DNA from: an uncultured Prevotellaceae bacterium
GTDB taxonomy: Bacteria > Bacteroidota > Bacteroidia > Bacteroidales > Bacteroidaceae
Assembly: GCA_900314715.1 (NCBI GenBank)
Contig: OMWI01000005.1
Coordinates: 1-64,000 of the forward strand
Reading direction: 5' to 3'
Length of the DNA: 64,000 bases
Shown: positions 35,101 through 42,380 of the stretch, piece by piece
Layout: each line of letters opens with the position of its first letter
Numbering within the stretch: the first letter of the stretch is position 1
Made by a program: the position numbers and the translations under genes
Notes under the pieces: model-generated
What the model was told of the DNA's origin: nothing
The model's input: the letters and a program-made list of their open reading frames with translations, nothing else
Databases searched by the model: none

Positions 35101-35975
35101 TTAATGAGATTAGAGCCAACGATGATGAAACATCGTCTACAATCGCCCATGTCAATGCCGATTCTTCCTCCTTGCTCAAGCTATTGATAGTGGAAGACAA
35201 TGAAGACCTTCGTGCGTTCTTGGTGAGCATCCTCTCTTCCGACTACTCGGTGATACAAGCAGCCAACGGTCGTGAGGGATTGGAAACGGCTCTGCGTGAG
35301 CAACCCGACTTTATCTTAACAGACGTGATGATGCCTGAAATGGATGGATTGGAAATGGTACACCGCATCAAGGACAATACCAATATTTCGCATATCCCCA
35401 TCGTCATCCTTTCTGCCAAGGCTTCTCTCGACGACCGTCTTGAGGGATTGAAAGCTGGTGTCAACGACTATATCACCAAACCGTTCTCCGCCACTTATCT
35501 CAAACAACGAATGCAGAATATCATCAGCAACCAACGGTTGTTGCAACAAAGCAACTTGGAGCATATCAACCAAGCGGTGGATGAACAAGGATTGGAAGAG
35601 AGTCATACCTTGAAACTACGCGCTACGAATATCGTTGATTCTGACAAACAGATGATGGAAGACCTACTGACATTTATCGAAGACAACATTGCCAATGCCG
35701 AACTCAAGATTGACGACTTAGCCAATGCCGTGAATATGGGGCGCACGGTGTTCTATAATAAGGTAAAGACCATTGTTGGAATGAGTCCAGTAGAACTTCT
35801 CCGACATATTCGCATCCAACATGCTGAAGACATGATTGCCAAAAGCAATGAACCGTTCTCTCAAATCGCATACGCCGTAGGCTTTAGCGACTCACGCTAC
35901 TTCGGTAAATGTTTCAAGAAACAAACAGGACTAACACCATCTGAATATAGAGACCAAAGCGTAAAAAGCGAATAG
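32166..35975 (+). CDS. Hybrid two-component system regulator lacking the histidine-kinase ATPase domain
   Basis: The ATG at 32166 gives 1269 aa (MRKYITILALL signal, AWA-QPYSS cleavage). Periplasmic propeller repeats (about 20-750, many IWIGT/MWIGTKGDGLY motifs) and a Y_Y_Y domain (about 755-860) are followed by one membrane helix (about 865-885). A HisKA-like dimerisation helix (about 900-960) reads DISHKLRTPLTL: the phospho-acceptor His is present but the usual next Glu is Lys. After NRMLTYSK only about 45 residues of acidic linker remain before the receiver domain (about 1005-1125, TDVMMPEMDG with the phospho-Asp, TKPF lysine) and the AraC-type helix-turn-helix (about 1165-1265). No N, G1, F or G2 box exists, so it cannot bind ATP in the usual way. 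Divergent from CE8-PL1, its probable target. Confidence 0.9.
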   Translation: MRKYITILALLMTMTAWAQPYSSVRTFSLRDGLASNVISSMVQTHDQLMWFSSWNGLSCYDGYTFTTFSDKLGYNRTLTTNRMLKLSASPTGNIWCLTYDRQVFLFDRISCRFINISDLVNRVSDKAFVCQRCVSLPNGSTWLFSRNEGEACYRIVERGTIDEKSVQKFCVENGMLKGNVVYGTEMDDYGHEWVLTDGGPTLVGEQLKCDIPFIYMKQVGSQVFFAARDGQFSVYDATKKTLVPLRLSTPIQQIQTIEKLSEDQLLLLTDKGFLIYHIGKKSSRLLPNTSSVAFSYIHVDKQQRIWAIAEKGGIMLITPNDGNMRWLSTLQLLPSLRQSTRSLVHQDRNGTIWLATEEGFFGYYDEQNQLLVPAQIRTNAAMPSLDRWFEDSYGNIWFSGEHDLALINFGQHVFNHVTLNGMQQIRSVCYDSQNRLWAGDLAGHIAVMNEGNQLIGYLATDGKIRPQLSTFSSHIYCLYEDSQRRMWIGTKGDGLYCLHPNGSINHYRHDEANPYSLCSDQVYDVHEDSKHRIWIGTFEKGICLMQTKDDGQAQFIHTDNILKGYPVNDYHKVRRITETADGNIIVSASNGLVTFSEHFSNPATIRFFAHKHEQGDTTSLLTSDVMHSFVTHDGRIFVATVGGGVQEIVDKQPLKEHLFLKVVNSMDDDNGTVLSIIEDKDHNLWMGRENSLVMKGAKTGQLWRFGPGNLGERVELTEAEPTYNPRTGQLAFATTSGYVSFYPQQIAQEAFVPPLVINSVYFHGSRESVHMLPGDSLDVPANQRNFTVHFSALDYQDNYMIRYAYMMEGVDHDWNYLDNEHSISFSNLSHGHHRLLIRSTNQYGSWVNNTKTLYIYVHPTFWESWWAKLLYLLLMIGAIAVAVWIYRLRTRASMERQLNDMKTQFFTDISHKLRTPLTLIGGPVTQVLEEGGLTDTARKHLEMVKRNAHRMLELVNRMLTYSKEHNTYISDENAGSLDVNEIRANDDETSSTIAHVNADSSSLLKLLIVEDNEDLRAFLVSILSSDYSVIQAANGREGLETALREQPDFILTDVMMPEMDGLEMVHRIKDNTNISHIPIVILSAKASLDDRLEGLKAGVNDYITKPFSATYLKQRMQNIISNQRLLQQSNLEHINQAVDEQGLEESHTLKLRATNIVDSDKQMMEDLLTFIEDNIANAELKIDDLANAVNMGRTVFYNKVKTIVGMSPVELLRHIRIQHAEDMIAKSNEPFSQIAYAVGFSDSRYFGKCFKKQTGLTPSEYRDQSVKSE

Positions 35976-36043
35976 TACACTCCTATTTAGCAACGTTTCA
36001 AAGATAGTAGTCTACTATGCGACTCTCCCATGAGGAAAAGCAA

Positions 36044-36078
36044 AATGGCTGGTTAGAAAATGAAAATAACCAGCCATT
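36044..36078 (+). terminator. Hairpin downstream of the hybrid regulator
   Basis: AATGGCTGGTTA (36044-36055) and TAACCAGCCATT (36067-36078) form a perfect 12-bp stem with an 11-nt A-rich loop, about 70 nt after the stop. The T tract is poor, so it may stabilise the 3' end rather than terminate. Confidence 0.5.
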
Positions 36079-36156
36079 AGGTTGTAAAACATAGCTTTAT
36101 ATGCTACATACCATTGATTTGTGCGTTACAGACGAATGGTTTATAACAAACAAAGC

Positions 36157-36222
36157 TATCGTTTACATCATCTAAACATATCGTTTACATCGTCTAAACC
36201 TATCGTTTACGCATTCAAAATG
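36157..36222. repeat. 22-bp-period GTTTA/TAAAC array (three units)
   Basis: Three contiguous 22-bp units (36157-36178, 36179-36200, 36201-36222) start TATCGTTTA; GTTTA and TAAAC are 7 nt apart within the first two units and 5 nt apart between units; the third is degenerate. The array is in the 588-bp gap between the convergent hybrid regulator and DUF3298 genes, which holds no gene I can support. Confidence 0.75.
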
Positions 36223-36392
36223 ACGTGTTTCTTAACTCTGTCTTAAATTTACAAACTGAGAAACAACTATTGCCCAACCATCTAAAATGATGAGCTAAAT
36301 AGTGTTTGCATTTTTCTCTAAAACATGAAAAATATTGTTTTTGCCAAGACATCCCCTATTTTCAACCAAACGCCTTATTATCAACGAGTTGG

Positions 36393-36461
36393 ATTTTTCA
36401 AGACCTCATGTAACACCTCACCTAAGACCTCCCATAGACCTCCCGTAAGACCTCCCGTTGG
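36393..36461. repeat. 12-bp tandem repeat around AAGACCTC, copy 1
   Basis: Five units with ACCTC cores at 36403, 36415, 36427, 36438 and 36450 (spacing 12, 12, 11, 12). The first 39 bp (36393-36431) are identical to 59555-59593. Upstream, GCCAAGACATCCCCTATTTT (36340-36359) resembles the reverse complement of 59757-59776, so the similarity is wider than the repeat itself. Confidence 0.75.
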
Positions 36462-36563
36462 TGCTTGTGTAAGTTCTCAAAAATAATGACTGACTTGGGG
36501 TAAAAGTAATCAAGTTGCCAAATTGAATTTTACACACCCTCCTAAGAAGAGGCTTTTTCTATA

Positions 36564-37802
36564 CTATTCTATCACAGCCTTGATTTCTGGAACGAGATAA
36601 GGCATGATTTTCTCGTAGGGGATGATGAACGAGATAATGCCTGCGCCATAGGGGGCGATTTCGTATTGTTGATAGGCAAATGCTACTCCCTGATAGGTGA
36701 GGTATGGAGCCCACGCAGGCAATGGGATGTGATTGACATCCTCGTCTATCAGTAGCATATCCTTCAATTGCTCGTCCGTAATATCTTGTTTCTCAAACAT
36801 CTTGAAATGGTCGCGCACGCCCTCTTTCATCAATTGACGGAAGCCATTGCTCTTAGTGTCTTTCAACATATTCCACTCCCAACACTTACCATCCTTTTTC
36901 GTGAAGGTAGAACCCGTTGAATAGGCAGAACCATGAGCGCCTCCCGTGTAATCGGCATAGTTGACTATGTAAGTAACATATCTCAAACAGTCAGTCTCTT
37001 TCTTGATGTCGTAACTGATGAAATACGTTGGGATATCCGTTTCATTATCATACATCATTTCCTTGCGTAAGGACATCATCTGCTTGTAACCATACCGACG
37101 TGCTGATTCAAGCAATGAATCTCGATTGTCTATCAACAATGAATCGGCTCCCATCGTAGTGGCAATAAACTTACGCAAAGCCTTCACCATAAGCGGAGAA
37201 CCCTTAACGGGATAATCTGCACTCAACTTCACTTCCACAACACCATCGTTTTTATGCAAGCCAATGGAATCGGTATGAATCATTGCCTCATCGACTTCGA
37301 TGTATTTTTTCATGTTCAACTTCAAATTATAATCATTGGAAACATCGATGAAATTGTCAATCATCCAAAGATCGTTCTCCTTCACCATTTCCAAGCGAAC
37401 GGGAGTGACATGATTGAAATTGTGCAATTGGATAAGCACGGAAGCAGAATCTGCGTTCATCTTTTCCACAACCACGCTATCGGCAGAGATATCACGATAG
37501 TCTTGTGCCATTATCCAATAGTCGAAATCGAAGAATCCCATTTCACCTTCGAGTTTGGAATCTATACTATCAATAACGGCCAACATACGATTCCATTCCG
37601 AAGAGCAATAGAGACTATCTAAACGATTGGCTGGCGGAAGTTCACCTTCATTAGGATATGCTTTTGCCACTTCCGTATAAATCTCATTTACACGATTGAT
37701 TAATTGCTCTGGTGATTCTACTTGCTTTACTTCACTACACCCCATGAAAAACATCATCACGGAAAAAATAAGTGTAGTCTTCAACATCTTATAATCTTTC
37801 AT
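36564..37802 (-). CDS. Lipoprotein with C-terminal DUF3298 domain
   Basis: A 412-aa protein with a lipoprotein signal (lipobox ending FMGC at about residue 22). The middle part (about 130-200) is beta-rich; the C-terminal half has YTGGAHGSAYSTGSTF and ends PYGAGIISFIIPYEKI, the DUF3298 pattern also found in RsiV-like anti-sigma factors and deacetylase-associated proteins. Function unknown; probably an outer-membrane or periplasmic lipoprotein. An in-frame ATG at 37787 (MLKTTLIF) is an alternative start. It is the last gene of a run with folK, M64 peptidase and TPR gene; the 39-nt gap before it contains two nearly identical copies of ATTGTATTTAGTTATTATC. Confidence 0.75.
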   Translation of the reverse strand: MKDYKMLKTTLIFSVMMFFMGCSEVKQVESPEQLINRVNEIYTEVAKAYPNEGELPPANRLDSLYCSSEWNRMLAVIDSIDSKLEGEMGFFDFDYWIMAQDYRDISADSVVVEKMNADSASVLIQLHNFNHVTPVRLEMVKENDLWMIDNFIDVSNDYNLKLNMKKYIEVDEAMIHTDSIGLHKNDGVVEVKLSADYPVKGSPLMVKALRKFIATTMGADSLLIDNRDSLLESARRYGYKQMMSLRKEMMYDNETDIPTYFISYDIKKETDCLRYVTYIVNYADYTGGAHGSAYSTGSTFTKKDGKCWEWNMLKDTKSNGFRQLMKEGVRDHFKMFEKQDITDEQLKDMLLIDEDVNHIPLPAWAPYLTYQGVAFAYQQYEIAPYGAGIISFIIPYEKIMPYLVPEIKAVIE

Positions 37803-37841
37803 TTTATATTGTATTTAGTTATTATCATTGTATTTAGTTTA

Positions 37842-38534
37842 TTATCTTGCTTCATCCAGCACCTCTATCACATCTTGGAAGATGTCGTCAAGGTGAATAT
37901 CCTTAATGATTCTGCTACGAATAGTATCTCGAACATCCTCGTTGATGTCGGGAGCCTCCACATGGAATCCCTTCACCATCCTATCGAGTTGTGCGATGCG
38001 ACTCTGTTGGTCGTTCATTCGGAATTGGCGATAATACTCCAAAGCCGAAGAGAAATACTCGTATGCCGTCAAACTATCCTCCGTAAACAAATAGCAATAG
38101 CCCAAGCGATAGAGACCGTCAGACTTCTCATTGTCGTAACACACGTTGAGCATCTGTTCATAATACGCCTTTGCCTCCTCGTATTGTCCTAAATTGAAAT
38201 GGCTCTCTGCATTAGAATAATAATATACCGAACGCTCATGCGGAGCGAACGGAGTCATCTGCGGAATCATGGAATCGAGGTACTCACACGCTTTCTCGTA
38301 ATCCCAATCATAGTAATAGCAAACACCCATGTATGCACGGAAACGAGGATTGAGTTTGTATTTCTTATCCAACTTCTCAAACAATAGCAACGACTCGTGA
38401 AACTTTCCCCCTTGGAAATAGTCGAGAGCCTTCCCCAGCATCTCCGTATCTGCCGATGTGGGACAGAGAGAGCATAGCGTTAAGAATAACGCAAAGACCA
38501 ATAGCAATATCTTTCCCTCTCGTTTTTCTTTCAT
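37842..38534 (-). CDS. Tetratricopeptide-repeat protein with signal peptide
   Basis: The ATG at 38534 gives 230 aa (MKEKREGKILLLVFALF signal peptide). A longer reading from 38627 overlaps the M64 gene and lacks a plausible N-terminus, so it is rejected. About four TPR-like helical pairs follow (ALDYFQGGKFHESLLLFEKL, RAYMGVCYYYDWDYEKACEYL, YSNAESHFNLGQYEEAKAYYEQM, YRLGYCYLFTEDSLTAYEYF), indicating a periplasmic scaffold. It starts 5 nt after the M64 stop, so the two are tightly coupled and the products may work together. Confidence 0.82.
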   Translation of the reverse strand: MKEKREGKILLLVFALFLTLCSLCPTSADTEMLGKALDYFQGGKFHESLLLFEKLDKKYKLNPRFRAYMGVCYYYDWDYEKACEYLDSMIPQMTPFAPHERSVYYYSNAESHFNLGQYEEAKAYYEQMLNVCYDNEKSDGLYRLGYCYLFTEDSLTAYEYFSSALEYYRQFRMNDQQSRIAQLDRMVKGFHVEAPDINEDVRDTIRSRIIKDIHLDDIFQDVIEVLDEAR

Positions 38535-38539
38535 CCCTT

Positions 38540-39814
38540 TTATTTCGTGTAAAAATCTATGAGACGCGTGAGCGCTCGTTGGCAAATAGGACAAAATACA
38601 GGATGTTCGTTGGTACGCATCCTGCAATCTTGAGATGGACGATAGACATCCTTTACATTATACCCCGCACCTTGATATACGCCCACCTTGTCTTTATATT
38701 GCACGGTAAGCGGAGTGGGAACAGGCGTCTTCTTATCAACCAAATCCTGCCATTTAGACGGGAAATCCACCAAAGTAGTAAGATTAGGCTCCCAAGGTTC
38801 GATATCTTTCGGATACATGGGAACTTCCTCTATGTCGTATGCATATTCATCGCCCAGTCCGCAAAAGCTATGACCAAACTCATGAACCACTACAGGGCGA
38901 TATTTCGCATGATGAGTAGTGGTGAGATTATAGGAGTTGAAGATGCCACCACCTCCATATCGACCAGAGTTAACCAATACGATGATATGTTCGTACGGAA
39001 TGCCAGCCAACCAATCGTGCATGTCCTTGAGGTGTAAAGTGGTGAGATAGCGATCGCTATAGAACGTATCAAAATGCGAATGTAACGCAGTATTCTTCCA
39101 AATCCCCCTTCCTGGTTCACTGGTTCCACTCTCTTGTGAAGGCGCTTTCACCGCCACGATGTGAAAGCGGTCGCGCAAAGACTTGAAAGGTTCATGTTCG
39201 AACAAGGCTTCCATTGCCACACGTACGTCATCTATAAATGTAGACATCTCATCTTTTTGATACCCTTCAGCCAAATAAGCGATGTGGATGCAATGTTGCA
39301 AATCCTTAGCTTCTTGAATGGTTTCGTAGGGAGTAACATCTTTCTCGCCAATACGACGAATCAAGATGTCGGTAGGCACTACTTGATGCGTTAGCGAAGC
39401 CATCACCTCACGTCGATTATTACGTAAGTCAAGCGTAACGTCTACCGTATCCTTTGGCATGGGAACAAGAAATACATTCTCAAACGATTTCCTTACGTTT
39501 TGCGCCTCTGGATACGACAACCACTCTTGAAAAAGCGTAGAAAAGGAATGACGATAGATAACCTGGCCCGTCTTATGAGAACGCACGGTAATCTGTCCGT
39601 TACCCTCTAAGGGCAATTCTGCCAATCGTTGTCGTTTACCATACCAATGAGGACTTACATTGAGTTGGTCAACAGCAATCTCTTGTTGATGGGCATTTCC
39701 TGCAAAGTTATAGTCTATTCTCAGCGTCTTGTCTTCAAAAAAATCCTCAAAGCGTTGTGCTTGCAATAACATGCTGCACAGAATAGCCATGAATAATAAT
39801 ATCGTTTTTTTCAT
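38540..39814 (-). CDS. Secreted M64 (IgA-protease-like) zinc metallopeptidase
   Basis: A 424-aa protein from the ATG at 39814 (MKKTILLFMAILCSM signal, cleavage near LQA-QRF). An N-terminal beta domain (about 20-140) is followed by the M64 peptidase with HEFGHSFCGLGDEY (zinc-binding HExxH, then Asp/Glu), preceded by VLVNSGRYGGGGIFNSYN. Family members include the Clostridium IgA protease, but most Bacteroidetes homologues have unknown substrates. A TTG 6 nt upstream is in frame only because it reads into the AATTCAC satellite. folK lies 13 nt upstream and the TPR gene 5 nt downstream. Confidence 0.9.
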   Translation of the reverse strand: MKKTILLFMAILCSMLLQAQRFEDFFEDKTLRIDYNFAGNAHQQEIAVDQLNVSPHWYGKRQRLAELPLEGNGQITVRSHKTGQVIYRHSFSTLFQEWLSYPEAQNVRKSFENVFLVPMPKDTVDVTLDLRNNRREVMASLTHQVVPTDILIRRIGEKDVTPYETIQEAKDLQHCIHIAYLAEGYQKDEMSTFIDDVRVAMEALFEHEPFKSLRDRFHIVAVKAPSQESGTSEPGRGIWKNTALHSHFDTFYSDRYLTTLHLKDMHDWLAGIPYEHIIVLVNSGRYGGGGIFNSYNLTTTHHAKYRPVVVHEFGHSFCGLGDEYAYDIEEVPMYPKDIEPWEPNLTTLVDFPSKWQDLVDKKTPVPTPLTVQYKDKVGVYQGAGYNVKDVYRPSQDCRMRTNEHPVFCPICQRALTRLIDFYTK

Positions 39815-39818
39815 TATC

Positions 39819-39846
39819 AATTCACAATTAGTAATTCACAATTAAT
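39819..39846. repeat. AATTNNN heptamer satellite, four units, entering folK
   Basis: AATTCAC, AATTAGT, AATTCAC, AATTAAT in tandem. The run lies between the M64 start and folK and encodes the last residues LIVNY and stop of FolK. Confidence 0.75.
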
Positions 39847-40232
39847 AAAGATTCTTCATTTAATTCATTGAGCAATTCGATGATGTACGGACGAGACCAA
39901 TCTTTCTCATGGCGAATTTCCGTGCCATATTGCAAGATGTCAATATCCATCTTGATGACGTTCTCCTTTCTGTAAGTAGACGTATCGCCACACAAATGCT
40001 CAATCTTTTTTAGGGCAGCGTTAAGACGGGAAAACGACATGCAAGTATTTGCCTTCGCCATGCAATTGAGGAAGTTGTCTGATTGAATGCCAATAGGACT
40101 TGTCCTAATCGTTTTGGAGAACCGCACGTCGCCCAAAAGAGCCATGAGCAATGTCTTTGCCTTGCCCATACCAATCGTTTGTTCCGAATTAGAACCTAAT
40201 GCCAGTATGATTTGTTTCGAATCATCCATCAT
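39828..40232 (-). CDS. folK: 2-amino-4-hydroxy-6-hydroxymethyldihydropteridine pyrophosphokinase (HPPK)-like
   Basis: A 134-aa protein of folate synthesis, short for the family (about 160 aa). It keeps the opening ILALGSN, the RTSPIG stretch, NFLNCM and the catalytic metal-binding block MDIDIL. The substrate loops between are trimmed and the C-terminal region after the MDIDIL block is shorter than usual; its last five residues come from a heptamer satellite. Activity is therefore likely but not certain. The first ATG directly abuts the -7 box, so the second ATG (40229) may be the real leaderless start. Confidence 0.75.
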   Translation of the reverse strand: MMDDSKQIILALGSNSEQTIGMGKAKTLLMALLGDVRFSKTIRTSPIGIQSDNFLNCMAKANTCMSFSRLNAALKKIEHLCGDTSTYRKENVIKMDIDILQYGTEIRHEKDWSRPYIIELLNELNEESLLIVNY

Positions 40233-40241
40233 GCAAAATTA
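40233..40241 (-). promoter_or_regulatory. -7 promoter box of the folK operon (abuts the start codon)
   Basis: The minus strand reads TAATTTTGC and is immediately followed by ATGATGG. Predicted +1 falls at or near the second ATG, giving a leaderless message. Confidence 0.55.
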
Positions 40242-40294
40242 CTAATTATTCTTAAATGCCATTCGCATTTTATGCGTTTTTTTGTGATTTTACA

Positions 40295-40302
40295 TACTTT
40301 TG
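40295..40302 (+). promoter_or_regulatory. -7 promoter box of the glucosaminidase gene
   Basis: TACTTTTG lies 22 nt before the ATG at 40325 and rejects the in-frame upstream start at 40256. Confidence 0.6.
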
Positions 40303-40324
40303 TATTCCTATTAATATTAATTAC

Positions 40325-41242
40325 ATGAAAAGAACAATCACGTTCTTGTTATTTTTGGTGATTACGCTATCTGTTTTCTCCCAGATAAAATTCAGTCAAA
40401 AATACCAAGATTATATAGAAGAATATAAAGACCTGGCTATTTACGAAATGACGAGATACAATATTCCCGCCAGTATTATCCTTGCACAAGGATTGTTTGA
40501 AAGCGGTGCAGGTCAAAGTGAGTTATGCCGAAAAGGAAACAACCATTTCGGCATTAAGTGTCATGGATGGAGCGGAAGGAAAGTTTACCATGACGACGAT
40601 GAAGCGCAAGAGTGTTTCCGCGCCTACAAAGATGCCATCGAGAGTTACGAAGACCATAGTAAGTTTCTCGTCAACTCCAGTAGGTATAGTCGCTTGTTTA
40701 AGCTCAAACGTACGGATTATAAAGGTTGGGCAAAGGGATTGAAGGAATGCGGTTATGCTACCAATCCCCAATATGCCAATAAACTCATCCAAATCATTGA
40801 GTTTTACCAATTGAACCAATACGATCGTACACAGAAGTATGATAAGTTCTTAGTGCATCATTCCGCTACCAGTCAATTGGCTGGAGCTTCTACTGGATTG
40901 CACCCCATTCATATCTACAACAAGAACTATTACTTACGAGCACGTAAAGGCGACACGTTTAAGTCGATAGGTCAAGAAACGGAACTCTCCTATAGGAAGA
41001 TTGCCAAGTACAACGAGCGTAACAAGAAAGATGCATTGGTGGAGGGTGAAGTGATATACTTGAAGAAGAAGCAGAAGAAAGCACTCAAGCAATTTAAGAA
41101 TCACCCGCATGTCGTAAAAGCTGGCGAAAGTATGTATTCCATTGCGCAGATGTATGGAATACGCCTGAAATCATTGTATAAGAAGAATAAGTTGGATAAG
41201 GATTATCAGATAAAGGTGGGAGATAAACTCAAGGTTTATTGA
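40325..41242 (+). CDS. Glucosaminidase-domain peptidoglycan hydrolase with LysM domains
   Basis: The ATG at 40325 gives 305 aa (MKRTITFLLFLVITLSVFS signal peptide). The N-terminal half is a glucosaminidase domain (about 25-160) with ASIILAQGLFESGAGQSELCRKGNNHFGIKC, where the Glu in LFESGAG is the expected catalytic acid. Two LysM peptidoglycan-binding modules follow (about 205-245 and 260-305, the second ending YQIKVGDKLKVY). It would cut the glycan strand during wall growth or separation. It converges on the glycosyltransferase gene at a 28-bp gap containing small competing hairpins. Confidence 0.9.
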   Translation: MKRTITFLLFLVITLSVFSQIKFSQKYQDYIEEYKDLAIYEMTRYNIPASIILAQGLFESGAGQSELCRKGNNHFGIKCHGWSGRKVYHDDDEAQECFRAYKDAIESYEDHSKFLVNSSRYSRLFKLKRTDYKGWAKGLKECGYATNPQYANKLIQIIEFYQLNQYDRTQKYDKFLVHHSATSQLAGASTGLHPIHIYNKNYYLRARKGDTFKSIGQETELSYRKIAKYNERNKKDALVEGEVIYLKKKQKKALKQFKNHPHVVKAGESMYSIAQMYGIRLKSLYKKNKLDKDYQIKVGDKLKVY

Positions 41243-41270
41243 TAAGGCGTTTTACAAGACGCCATTCGTC

Positions 41271-42368
41271 TTATCTTTGATAGATTTTCTCATATTGTCG
41301 AGCCACCTTCATGTAATGGTGGTGCTTATTGACATATTCTATACTTTGTCGTTTTAGTTCGGGAATACGTTCAAGATGCAAAGCCAATGATTCCAACTCC
41401 TTATATACACTTTCCTCATTAGGCAATACATTGATGATGGGACGTAATTCTCGTTCGTGGATGATGTCATAATTCTCGGGTTCTCCTCCTCCTACGCAAA
41501 CGATTCCCTTACTCATGGCAATCAATGGATTCATGGAAGGCGTATAACTATAGAGTTGGTCGAGTATCGCATCACTTCCTTCCATCATTTGCTTGTATTG
41601 TTCGTATGGAACGCCCTCTGCAATCTTCAATTCAACGAGTTGTGGATATTTATCTGCCAATCTTCGGGCCGCCTTGAGCATGATGTCGGTTCCCTTATAT
41701 TCACTCCGTCCTTTACTGATACCAACAAACAACTTCAACTTATCGGGTATCATACGTTGCGTTTCCGTTAATTCGGATTGTTCAGGACGGATGGGAAAGG
41801 GAACATACGAAGTCTTGTGGGGATAGAACAATTCATAGCAAACCTGATATTCATACAATCCCGTAACTATCGCGTCGCAATCGTTGGCGATGTATTTATT
41901 CAGTCGTTCCTTGTCTGTACCAATCCAATCAGCACGTTCTTTTTGCGCATCGGCATTCATTCTCACTTCGTCGCCCATGTTAAAGTCGCTATATCGCAAT
42001 GGTTTCTCATTCGTACAGGTATTTACCCAATAGTAATCCATTCCGAATGCACCCAGTATCACCTTCCCGTTGTGCTTCCTCAGATAATCGTAGACACGAA
42101 AAAGCAAACCTGCTTTCAATTCAAGAAACATAGGATTGATGAGTTGTACGATGTCAAAGCCACGTAATCGGGGCAACAAACGACATAGTTGCAACATATA
42201 TTTCACCCCACCCCACTTCGTGTAAGTCCTGACGAGATTGATGTCTCTTGGATAATCTTTCCAGAAATCGCCATTGGAAAGAACGATAACATCATGACCG
42301 ATAGATTTCAGACCTTCAGCCAATGTTGCGTGAACGTTACTATATTCTCCAATGAGCAATATCTTCAT
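41271..42368 (-). CDS. Glycosyltransferase, GT4-like (GT-B fold)
   Basis: A 365-aa protein with MKILLIGEYSNVHATLAEGLKSIGHDV at the start, typical of GT-B enzymes, and a C-terminal donor-binding half with LFVGISKGRSEYKGTDIMLKAARRL and a late SKGIVCVGGGEPENYD block. Acceptor and sugar are unknown. It is the last gene of a three-gene glycosyltransferase operon, 12 nt after the preceding GT2 gene, probably for capsule, O-antigen or protein glycans. Confidence 0.87.
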   Translation of the reverse strand: MKILLIGEYSNVHATLAEGLKSIGHDVIVLSNGDFWKDYPRDINLVRTYTKWGGVKYMLQLCRLLPRLRGFDIVQLINPMFLELKAGLLFRVYDYLRKHNGKVILGAFGMDYYWVNTCTNEKPLRYSDFNMGDEVRMNADAQKERADWIGTDKERLNKYIANDCDAIVTGLYEYQVCYELFYPHKTSYVPFPIRPEQSELTETQRMIPDKLKLFVGISKGRSEYKGTDIMLKAARRLADKYPQLVELKIAEGVPYEQYKQMMEGSDAILDQLYSYTPSMNPLIAMSKGIVCVGGGEPENYDIIHERELRPIINVLPNEESVYKELESLALHLERIPELKRQSIEYVNKHHHYMKVARQYEKIYQR

Positions 42369-42380
42369 ATATAAAGCCTC

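Noticed and set aside
36044-36078. Strong intrinsic terminator
   Set aside because: The 12-bp stem is perfect but the following bases are AGGTTG, not a T tract, so it was kept only as a probable 3'-end hairpin.
41241-41275. Terminator between the LysM and glycosyltransferase genes
   Set aside because: Several small stems (GGCGT/ACGCC, AAGACG/CGTCTT) compete and none has a T tract; not strong enough to list.
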